Source: Deltaproteobacteria bacterium
GTDB taxonomy: Bacteria > Campylobacterota_A > Desulfurellia > JAGGSF01
Direction: 5' to 3'
DNA length: 22,753 nt
Assembly (NCBI GenBank): GCA_021159235.1
Contig: JAGGSF010000076.1
Span: forward strand, 1-22,753
Below are positions 1 to 8,100 of the stretch, piece by piece; position 1 is the stretch's first letter; each line of letters opens with the position of its first letter. The notes beneath the pieces are model-generated. The model was not told where the DNA came from, ran no database searches, and saw only the letters and a program-made list of their open reading frames with translations. The translations under genes were made by a program, and so were the position numbers.

Positions 1-121
1 CTTATGCATTGTTGCTTTTGCCTCGTAGTCGTAGACTTTAGAACACAAAACTTAAAACTTATATTTAACATAATAATAGGCATTTTATCATTTTTTTAAA
101 GGGTATTTAATTTGCTTATTT
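1..121. other. AT-rich non-coding stretch downstream of the RND pump gene
   Basis: No reading frame with a recognisable product and no convincing hairpin-plus-T-run terminator for the leftward RND operon was found here. It contains AT-rich tracts and a short tandem-like CGTAGTCGTAG string. The next gene to the left lies outside the window. Confidence 0.5.
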
Positions 122-3100
122 TTATTTTTTCTCTTTGGATTTTTTCTTGAGCTTCATGATAAGGTAGAAAAACATTGGTATAAAGAATGTTCCTACAATA
201 GTTTGAAATAGCATACCGCTTACAACCGTTGTGCCTATTATATGACGGGAAGAAGCGCCGGCACCCCCCCAGAAGATGAGTGGCAAACTGGCAAAGATAA
301 AGACAAGAGATGTCATAATAATGGGTCTGAATCTTATCCTTGCAGCCTCAACAGTTGCAACCAGCAACGGATATCCTTTCTCCATTCTCTGCAGTGCAAA
401 TTTGACTATCAGGATGGCATTCTTGGCGGACAATCCCGCCAGAACCAGCACACCTATGTTGAAATAGATATCTTTTTCTAAATGCCCCAGCCATAAGCCT
501 GAAACAGCACCGAACATAGCAAATGGAATTATCAGCATAATGGCAAATGGTACAGTGAAACTTTCGTAGAGCGCTGCAAGGATTAGAAACACAAAAATTG
601 CCGTGTATATGAATACATTGCCGCCGGATTTTGATAGTTTCTTTTCCTGGTAGGATGTCCCCGACCAGCTGATAGTGTATCCTGGAGGCAAAACCTTGTT
701 AGCAATTTCTTCTATGGCTTTCATGGCATCGCCGGAGCTGTATCCGAATGCTGCTTGTCCTGTAATGTGGGCTGCTGTAAACATATTGAATCGTTCCACG
801 ACATCGGGTCCAACAATTCTCTTTAAGCGGACGAGTGAGCTTAACGGAATGAGCTTTCCCGTTCTGGATTTAACGAATACATAGTCGTAATCCCTTAAAT
901 TTTCTCTAAACTCTCTATCGGATTGCATGTTGACATGAAATGTTCTTCCAAATAGGTTAAAATCGTTTACATAGTATGTTCCGAATGTAGATTGAAGCGT
1001 TGCGAATATATCCGCTATTGGAACATTCAAGGCCTTCGCCTTTTCTCTGTCCACTGTTATTTTATACTGAGGAACATTGGTGTTGAGTGTGGAGCGCACC
1101 ATCATCAGCCTTTTATCTCTATTTGCCTTTTCTACTATTTCCTTTACATACTTGTTTAACAGATGAATATCTCCCCCTGTTCTATCCTGAACATACATAT
1201 CAAATCCACTGGTTATACTCATGCCGGCTACAGGAGGTGGATTCAAGGCCAAAATATGAGCCTCCTTGCTTTGTGAAAATTTCATCATGAGCTGTTTTAT
1301 CACATCCCAGGAACTATCCTTTCTTTCTGACCAGTCCTTTAAATGCGCAAAACCTATGCCGGAATCTGTTTTATAGGCAAATGTTATTAAATCTGTACCC
1401 GATACATAGCCGGTAGTTACAACATTGGGATTACTTTTAACGATATTTTCTATACTGTTTTGAACAGCTACGGTTCTTTTCAACGATGCACCCGGCATCA
1501 GATAATACATGAGCATGATATCACCCTTATCTTCTTCCGGCACCAGTCCGGTGGGCAATCTGTTTGATAGAAAGATCGTTGCACCTATCATAACGGCAAA
1601 TATGATCAATCCCAAAACGGAGAATTTTATTATTCGTCTTACCCCTTCTGTAAAACCCTTGGTCAAGCGGTTGAAAACAGAATAAAATGCCCTTGAAAAC
1701 CAGGTTTCTCTTATACCACCCTTGCGCAGAATCAAAGCACACAGAGTAGGGGTCAGTGTTAATGCCACAATGCCTGAAATGGTTACGGATGTTGCAATGG
1801 TTAAGGCGAATTGTTGATACATCTTTCCACTGAAACCACCGACAAATGATGCAGGAATGAAGACGGCATCCAGAACCAGAACGATGGCTATGATAGGAGA
1901 AGTTATCTCCTTCATTGATTTTATTGCTGCATCCTTTGGACTGATATCTTTGCTTTTCGCTATTCTGTCTGTATTTTCTATAACAATTATGGCATCATCC
2001 ACCACAAGGCCTACAGCAAGGACCAGCCCGAATAGTGTTAAGAGATTGATGGAAAAGCCCGCCGCATAGAATCCTGCAAATGTGCCTATGATGGATACGG
2101 GAATGGCTAAAACAGGTATGGTTGTAGCCCTTAATGTGCCCAGGAACATATAGATGACAATGGTGGCCAGTAATATGGAAATTAGGAGGGTATAAACAAC
2201 CTCTTTAACAGATGCCTTTATAAAGTTTGTAATATCGTAGACATTGTGATATTCAATATCTGGTGGAAATCTCTTTGAGAGTTCTTTCATTGTTTCATCT
2301 ACTTTTTTAGAGACCTCAATTGCATTGGCGCCGGAAGACAGCCAGATTCCCATGGCAACGGCTTCCTGTCCATTGTATTTGCTATCTGCAAAATACCTTT
2401 CCGCACCCAATTCCACCCTTGCAACATCCTTCAGTTTTAATGCGGAACCATCTGGATTTGCCCTTATAATGATATTTTTAAACTGTTTGACTGTTTTCAG
2501 GCGGCCCCTGGTTGTTATACTATATGTATAAGTGCTGTTTTTTATGGGTTCCTGTCCGATCTGTCCTGCCGCAAACTGCTCGTTCTGTCTTCTTATAGCA
2601 CCGGCAACATCTGCTGGAGACAAATCATACATGGCGAGCTTATCCGGTTTCAGCCATATCCTGATGGAATAGTTCTTGATTCCCCATGTAATGGCATGTC
2701 CAACACCTGGAACCCTCTTTATATCATCCAGTACATTGACGAGCACATAATTGGCAATATAGGTGGCATCATGCTTGTTGTTCTTGGAAGTAAAGGCAAT
2801 CACCTTTAAAATATCGGGTGTTCTTTCTACGACCATTACACCCTGTCTCCTTACGATCTCCGGCAGTTTATTTAATGCTAACTGAACCCTGTTGTTCACA
2901 TCTACCTTTGCTACCGCCGGGTCTGTGCCTATCTTGAAGGTTGCATTTATAAATAGTGTACCATTTGGTGATGCTACAGATGAGATATATATCATGTTTT
3001 CAACGCCGTTTATCGCCTCCTCCAGCGGGGCTGCCACTGTTTTTGCAAGTGTTTGCGCATCTGCACCGGGATACTGTGCTTGAACCAGAATAACGGGTGG

Positions 3101-3220
3101 TGTAATGGTTGGATATTCCTTTACTGGTAAATCCTTAATAGCGATAGCACCTGCCAAAATGACAATTATTGAGATGACAATAGAAAATACAGGTCTATCT
3201 ATGAAAAATTTAGAAAACAT
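122..3220 (-). CDS. RND multidrug efflux pump, HAE1 (AcrB/MexB) family, inner-membrane transporter
   Basis: Proton-driven exporter of hydrophobic or amphiphilic compounds; as a trimer it would form the inner-membrane part of a tripartite efflux system. The protein has 1032 residues, the usual length for the family. It starts with the typical MFSKFFIDRPVFS helix and has a large periplasmic loop after TM1. TM4 carries the proton-relay pair D408-D409 in VGLVVDDAIIVIEN, and the TM10 motif GLSAKNAILIVKFA holds the matching lysine. A second large periplasmic loop lies in the C-terminal half. The ATG directly follows the stop codon of the adaptor gene with no gap, so the two are co-transcribed and probably translationally coupled. 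The HAE1 assignment (drugs rather than metals) rests on the aspartate pair and N-terminus; the substrate cannot be told. No outer-membrane TolC-like partner is in the window. Confidence 0.95.
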   Translation of the reverse strand: MFSKFFIDRPVFSIVISIIVILAGAIAIKDLPVKEYPTITPPVILVQAQYPGADAQTLAKTVAAPLEEAINGVENMIYISSVASPNGTLFINATFKIGTDPAVAKVDVNNRVQLALNKLPEIVRRQGVMVVERTPDILKVIAFTSKNNKHDATYIANYVLVNVLDDIKRVPGVGHAITWGIKNYSIRIWLKPDKLAMYDLSPADVAGAIRRQNEQFAAGQIGQEPIKNSTYTYSITTRGRLKTVKQFKNIIIRANPDGSALKLKDVARVELGAERYFADSKYNGQEAVAMGIWLSSGANAIEVSKKVDETMKELSKRFPPDIEYHNVYDITNFIKASVKEVVYTLLISILLATIVIYMFLGTLRATTIPVLAIPVSIIGTFAGFYAAGFSINLLTLFGLVLAVGLVVDDAIIVIENTDRIAKSKDISPKDAAIKSMKEITSPIIAIVLVLDAVFIPASFVGGFSGKMYQQFALTIATSVTISGIVALTLTPTLCALILRKGGIRETWFSRAFYSVFNRLTKGFTEGVRRIIKFSVLGLIIFAVMIGATIFLSNRLPTGLVPEEDKGDIMLMYYLMPGASLKRTVAVQNSIENIVKSNPNVVTTGYVSGTDLITFAYKTDSGIGFAHLKDWSERKDSSWDVIKQLMMKFSQSKEAHILALNPPPVAGMSITSGFDMYVQDRTGGDIHLLNKYVKEIVEKANRDKRLMMVRSTLNTNVPQYKITVDREKAKALNVPIADIFATLQSTFGTYYVNDFNLFGRTFHVNMQSDREFRENLRDYDYVFVKSRTGKLIPLSSLVRLKRIVGPDVVERFNMFTAAHITGQAAFGYSSGDAMKAIEEIANKVLPPGYTISWSGTSYQEKKLSKSGGNVFIYTAIFVFLILAALYESFTVPFAIMLIIPFAMFGAVSGLWLGHLEKDIYFNIGVLVLAGLSAKNAILIVKFALQRMEKGYPLLVATVEAARIRFRPIIMTSLVFIFASLPLIFWGGAGASSRHIIGTTVVSGMLFQTIVGTFFIPMFFYLIMKLKKKSKEKK

Positions 3221-4354
3221 CTACCGCTTGGTATCAATGATTTTTTCTACTTTTACAGGCATACCGGGTTTAACTCTGAAAAGGTTATTGACAATCACCA
3301 GATCTCCTTCCTTTAAGCCCTTTTCAACGATATAACAATTTCCTGATGTCTCACCGAGTTTTACGGGTTTTGCCTGAGCTTTTCCTTTATCTACGACAAA
3401 TACCATTGTGCCCAGTGGATTTTGTAAGATAGCTTTCTGGGGTACCATAATGGCATGTTTTTTGACCAGTCCATGCAATGCAATCCTGACAAACTCCCCG
3501 GGCATTAAGGAACTGTCCGGATTTTGAAACACCGCCCTGGCTTTAACGGTAGAAGTTTGAATATCCATATTTGTGTCTATGAAATCAACAAAGCCCATCT
3601 CTTTATACCGTTTACCATTGATCTTGATAACGGCTTTGATTTTTCCTGCCGGATTTTTCCAGCTGCCATTTTTGATACAATATTTTTCTTTGATGACATC
3701 CATATTGGGAATTGAGAACTCAGCATATATCGGGTTGATTTGGGTTATCGTGGTAAGCGGTGTCCCGTTTGTTACTAAGTTTCCCACATCTACACATTTT
3801 AATCCTGTGATACCACTTATAGGTGCCTTAACGGAGGTGTAATTTAGGTTGATTTTTGCCATTCTTAGTTTTGCCTTTGCTTCTGCGGTGCCAGCTTTGG
3901 CAACTTCATAGGCTGATAAAGCTGCATCCCTTTCCTTCTGGCTTACTGCATTTTCTTCATATAAGGCTTTGATACGGTTCCAGTCCCTTCTTGCTCTATT
4001 CAGCTGGGCTTCTCTCATTTGAAGCAATGCTTTTGCCTCGTCTACCTTCGCCTGATAGGTGTCCGGTTCTATCTGGTACAAGAGATCACCCTTTTTAACA
4101 AATTGACCCTCTGTATAAAATTTCTTTATCAATGTGCCCGTTACTCTTGCTACAACCTGAACCTTTCTTACACTTTTTAATCTTGCAGGGTATTCTAAGA
4201 CAACCGGGAGACTTGATGGTTTCGGAACTCTGTAAACATCTACCGGAATTGCCTGAGGTAAGGTTTTGTGTTCTTTACATTGTCCGTTAGAGACAAGAAG
4301 GTTCAAACCTGTTATTAATATTAATAGTATCATGAGTATTGTCTTTTTAGCCAT
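3221..4354 (-). CDS. Periplasmic adaptor (membrane fusion protein) of the RND pump
   Basis: AcrA/MexA-type adaptor that would bridge the RND pump and an outer-membrane channel. With the start chosen here it has 377 residues: a signal sequence (MAKKTILMILLILITG), a split lipoyl/barrel-sandwich domain (VVARVTGTLIKKFYTEGQFV and later SVKAPISGITG), and between the halves a coiled-coil alpha-hairpin rich in Ala, Lys and Glu. Beta-barrel and membrane-proximal domains follow, ending near the VKPGMPVKV motif. The frame stays open upstream to an ATG at 4396, but that would add a second hydrophobic stretch ahead of a good signal peptide, so the MAKK start is preferred. Neither start has a clear Shine-Dalgarno. 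A Cys follows the hydrophobic core, but with Gln at -1 it is not a lipobox. First gene of the operon, immediately upstream of the pump. Confidence 0.9.
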   Translation of the reverse strand: MAKKTILMILLILITGLNLLVSNGQCKEHKTLPQAIPVDVYRVPKPSSLPVVLEYPARLKSVRKVQVVARVTGTLIKKFYTEGQFVKKGDLLYQIEPDTYQAKVDEAKALLQMREAQLNRARRDWNRIKALYEENAVSQKERDAALSAYEVAKAGTAEAKAKLRMAKINLNYTSVKAPISGITGLKCVDVGNLVTNGTPLTTITQINPIYAEFSIPNMDVIKEKYCIKNGSWKNPAGKIKAVIKINGKRYKEMGFVDFIDTNMDIQTSTVKARAVFQNPDSSLMPGEFVRIALHGLVKKHAIMVPQKAILQNPLGTMVFVVDKGKAQAKPVKLGETSGNCYIVEKGLKEGDLVIVNNLFRVKPGMPVKVEKIIDTKR

Positions 4355-4383
4355 CCGTGCAAAAGTAACACATGCAATGAAGA

Positions 4384-4412
4384 TTGTCAACAACATAGTA
4401 GAGCTTTATAAA
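4384..4412 (+). promoter_or_regulatory. Sigma70-type promoter candidate for nrdG-nrdD
   Basis: TTGTCA (4384-4389), a 17-nt spacer, then TATAAA (4407-4412): 5/6 matches in each box at ideal spacing. The predicted start near 4419 gives a leader of about 30 nt that has no visible Shine-Dalgarno before the nrdG ATG. It overlaps the 5' end of the possible extended adaptor frame on the other strand. No NrdR-box pair was recognised. Confidence 0.5.
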
Positions 4413-4448
4413 TTGACTAAAGCTTGTGTTTAATATACCATTTGTTTC

Positions 4449-5132
4449 ATGAAAGTAGGCGGATTTCAAAAGGTGTCTCTTGTGGATTATCCTGGATATG
4501 TTTGTTCTATTATCTTTACCATAGGTTGTAATTTTCGCTGCGCATATTGTTATAACCACAGTTTAGTGTTACCGGAGGAATATCCAGAACCCATCCCCTT
4601 AGAAGAAGTATGGCAATATTTAAGGAGAAGAAAAGGGAGGATAGATGCGGTGGAGTTTACAGGTGGTGAGCCTACATTGCAGAAGGATTTAATAGAACAG
4701 ATATCGAGGGTGAAGGAGATGGGTTTTTTAGTGAAGTTGGATACGAATGGTTCGAATCCAGAAGTTGTTGACAGCTGTATTAAAAAAGGTATTGTAGACT
4801 ACATTGCTATGGATGTGAAGGCACCGCTTGAAAAATATATGGAAGTGGTGGGAGTATGTGTGGATACAGGTAAGATAAAAGCGTCTATAGATATGATAAA
4901 AGGTTTTAAAGATTATGAACTCCGCACCACCCTTTATCCCGCACTTACCGATGAGGATTTCTTAAAAATTTTTGAACTGGTTAAAGGAGCAAAAAATTAT
5001 TTTCTTCAGGTGTGTTCATTGGAAAATACATTGAAAGACTGTTCACATTTAAAACAATTTTCCGAGAAGAGGATGCAGAGTTTAAAAAAACTGACCTATA
5101 ATTTTGTAAATTATTGTGAGATAAGGAGATAA
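4449..5132 (+). CDS. nrdG: Anaerobic ribonucleoside-triphosphate reductase activating protein (radical SAM)
   Basis: Uses a [4Fe-4S] cluster and S-adenosylmethionine to create the glycyl radical on NrdD, making the reductase competent under anoxia. The 227-residue protein has the radical-SAM cysteine motif C27-x3-C31-x2-C34 (IGCNFRCAYCYN) and the SAM-contacting GGEP at residues 72-75 in EFTGGEPTLQ. It begins with the MKVGGFQKVSLVDYPG signature typical of the longer NrdG type found with Thermotoga-like reductases. It lies 9 nt upstream of nrdD, the opposite of the common nrdD-nrdG order, and overlaps nothing. The ATG follows a predicted leader of about 30 nt without an obvious ribosome-binding site. 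Function is well supported by family motifs and by the neighbouring nrdD. Confidence 0.93.
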   Translation: MKVGGFQKVSLVDYPGYVCSIIFTIGCNFRCAYCYNHSLVLPEEYPEPIPLEEVWQYLRRRKGRIDAVEFTGGEPTLQKDLIEQISRVKEMGFLVKLDTNGSNPEVVDSCIKKGIVDYIAMDVKAPLEKYMEVVGVCVDTGKIKASIDMIKGFKDYELRTTLYPALTDEDFLKIFELVKGAKNYFLQVCSLENTLKDCSHLKQFSEKRMQSLKKLTYNFVNYCEIRR

Positions 5133-5141
5133 GGGGAAAGG

Positions 5142-8100
5142 ATGATTAGTCGTATTGTAAAAAGGGATGGTAAGATCGTAGATTTTAATCTGAAGAAGAT
5201 CACAGATGCCATATACAAGGCGTTGAAAGCAACAAACAGGGATGATTATGGAATGGCAAAAAGGCTAAGCGGAGAGGTTCTGCTTATATTAGAAAGGAAA
5301 TACAGTGAAGAAAATATACCTGGCGTAGAGGATATTCAGGATGTTGTAGAATATGTTCTTTTAGAAAACAAACTCTATGAAACGGCAAAGGCATACATTA
5401 TATATCGCCAGAAGCATAAAGAATTAAGAGAATTAAGAAAACTGTTAGATCCTGCTGGTCTCATTGAAGCATATCTTTATCGCTCGGATTGGTTGGTAAG
5501 GGAAAATTCAAATATGAGTTTCTCTCTACAGGGTATGAACAGCTACGTTGTGAGAAAGGTTGTTTCAGAATACTGGTTGACAAATATTTATCCCAAAGAG
5601 ATAGCGCAGGCCCACAGAAGTGGAGATTTCCATATTCACGATCTGGATTTTTTAGGAGCCTATACATACTTTGGCAAGGAAATAATATTGACAAAGATAA
5701 GCAACGAACTCTTGCTTACTTCGTTTGAACAATTGTATGAATTAATTGCTGAAAAGGAAGTAGTCTTGAGTGAGAAAGATGAAGCCTATGCGAAATATCC
5801 GAAAGAGCTTCTTGTTCTTGATAAAAATGGATGGACAAGGGTCTTGAGAGTAGTGAGAAAAAGAAAGAATAGGCCCATGTTGTTTGTCAAAAATAGAGGG
5901 GGAAGAAGTGTCATAGTTACGGATAATCATCCAATGATTACCGAAAATGGGGAAAAAGAGGCAAAAGATGTAATTGTTGATAGGGATAGGACATTTACTG
6001 TTGATTTGAGTAGTCTACTCGAGAAGGAAGATTTGTGGCGCATTCAATATATAGATTTGTTGAGAGAAATCAAAAAGCATGGCTGGATAAGTAAGAGAGA
6101 TAGACTTTTCTTCAATGGAGAGCCTTTAGACGATCTTAGAGATGAAGAGGGAGACGGATATATCCATACCATAGGTTTTATCTCTAAAAGAAAAATAAAA
6201 CTTACGCGAAAATTTGGTTATTTTATTGGATTTACACTGGCAGAAGGCTACCTTAGTTACAATGAGAAAGAACCAAGGTGTGTTTCCTTAACCCAGAAAG
6301 ATAAAAAACTTCTCCTAAGGGCTAATGAAGGACTGATAGAAAATGGAATGTCGGGATGTCTTATTAAAAGAGAAGATAGATTTGAATTGCAGGTAAAAAA
6401 CCCCTTTTTGCGCTTTTTATTTGAAAAAGTATTCAAAATTAAGCCAGGAGCAAGGAATAAAACATTGCCCATAAATATTCTCTCATACAACAAGGATTTT
6501 GTTGAGGGATTGATTGCAGGTATTTTGGATGGAGACGGATCAATTGATACATCAAGAACAACGCTTTCTTTGAGAATTTCTTCAAGAAGCCTGCTGGAAC
6601 AGATGGCTTTATTGATGCAGCTACTTGGCTTTATACCAAGAGACAGAAATATAGAGGGAGAGGGGAGCATAAGGGAATTTAACGGGAAAAAAATTGTTCA
6701 AAATTATCCCATTTATGGTCTTTCATTTAGAAAAACAACTATAGGCATTTCATCGGAGAAATATATTGAGGCAGAACTTTCGACAAAAGCGTGGCATGAT
6801 GAAACTCGTTCTGCCTGGCATAAGATAATAAATAAAAAAGAGATAAACATTCCTGATGAGTTTATATATGATATTACAACTGAGAGTGGAACGCTTGTTG
6901 TAAACGGTATGTGGAATCATAATTGCGTGGGTTGGGATATAGAAGATTTGCTCCTGACAGGTTTTGGAGGAGTGCCGGGAAAGGTAGAATCTAAACCTGC
7001 CAAACATTTCAGGAGTGCGTTAGGCCAGGTAGTTAACTTCTTCTTCACATTACAGGGTGAATCGGCAGGTGCCCAGGCTTTTTCTTTTGATGGACAAACA
7101 CCAATTGTCATAAAAAGAGATAACAACATAGAATTTATTACATTAGAGATGCTATTTAACGATTATAAACATCATGTAGAAAATCTAAATGAATCTGAAG
7201 TAATTTTCACAGGGAACATTTACAGAAGATACGCTATTGATGATGCTGACAAAAGGGTATATCTGGATTCAAGATTGCCTACAGAACCGATTTTATTTCA
7301 GTTTGACCAAATAGAAGTTTTAACAGAGAATGGCTTCATGCCGTTAAAGGCTATATCAAGGCATAAAATAGAAAGTAGGGATGATGAACTGCTTATGGTG
7401 GAGACGGAAGACGGTAGTATTCTCAGGATAACACGTTCCCATCCTGTAATTTTATCAGATGGAGCAATTAAAAGGGCCGATGAGCTCAGTGTAGGCGACG
7501 AGCTTTTATCCACAAATTCAAAGGTCAATCTCTTTACTGAAAAAATAAAATTGCAAAGTGATTTTGCTTATCTCATCGGCTTTATGATTGCTGAAGGGTG
7601 TTGGGGACATCAAACAAAAGATTATACCATTGTTTCGCAGAAAAAGAATACAGAGGAAAGAGAGAAGATAGAGCATATCTTAAAGAAATTGAAAATACCC
7701 TATTATAAAGATGGAGAGTTTAATATCGTTTTTGGAACCACAAGAATAGGTAGATTTATAAGAAATCATCTTAAATTGCAGGAAGGAAGTCACAGAAAAA
7801 ATCTACCAGCGTTTGTTTTTGAGTTAACAAGAGAGAACATAGGCGACATAATCAGTGGGATAATAGATGGTGATGGAAGTGTTGATAAAGAGAGAATAGT
7901 CAGAATTTCTTCCACGAGTTATACATTGCTAATGCAATTAAAACAAATACTGGGAATCCTTGGTATAAATTCAACAACAAGATATATTGGTTATAAAAAT
8001 GCAAAAGAAAACTGGAAGGATGTTTATGTTATAAGGTTTCGTGTAGACAAGGAACACCTTCAACTCTTTAGACAATCTATCAAGCTCCAGAATGTTAAAA

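Noticed and set aside
4355-4396. Longer adaptor protein starting at 4396
   Set aside because: It would put a second hydrophobic segment before a normal signal peptide. Neither start has a clear ribosome-binding site, so a small doubt remains.
4413-4418. TTGACT as -35 of the nrdG promoter
   Set aside because: Spacing to TAATAT at 4431 is only 12 nt; the TTGTCA/TATAAA pair with a 17-nt spacer is better.
4385-4433. Minus-strand promoter for the efflux operon
   Set aside because: TATAAA at 4410-4405 has only a poor -35 (TTAAAC), and TTGACA at 4390-4385 is followed by a poor -10 (TACTTT); neither is convincing.
4384-4448. NrdR-box pair upstream of nrdG
   Set aside because: I looked for the ACACTATATATAGTGT-like palindrome and found none.
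6257-6670. Antisense reading frame of 137 codons inside the first intein
   Set aside because: Ser/Leu-rich composition typical of the reverse of a coding region, no domain, and it lies fully opposite nrdD.
5664-6923. Classifying intein 1 as a class 3 (WCT) intein
   Set aside because: No Cys is present at the block F position and the Trp is in the wrong block. Its cysteines lie in the endonuclease part.
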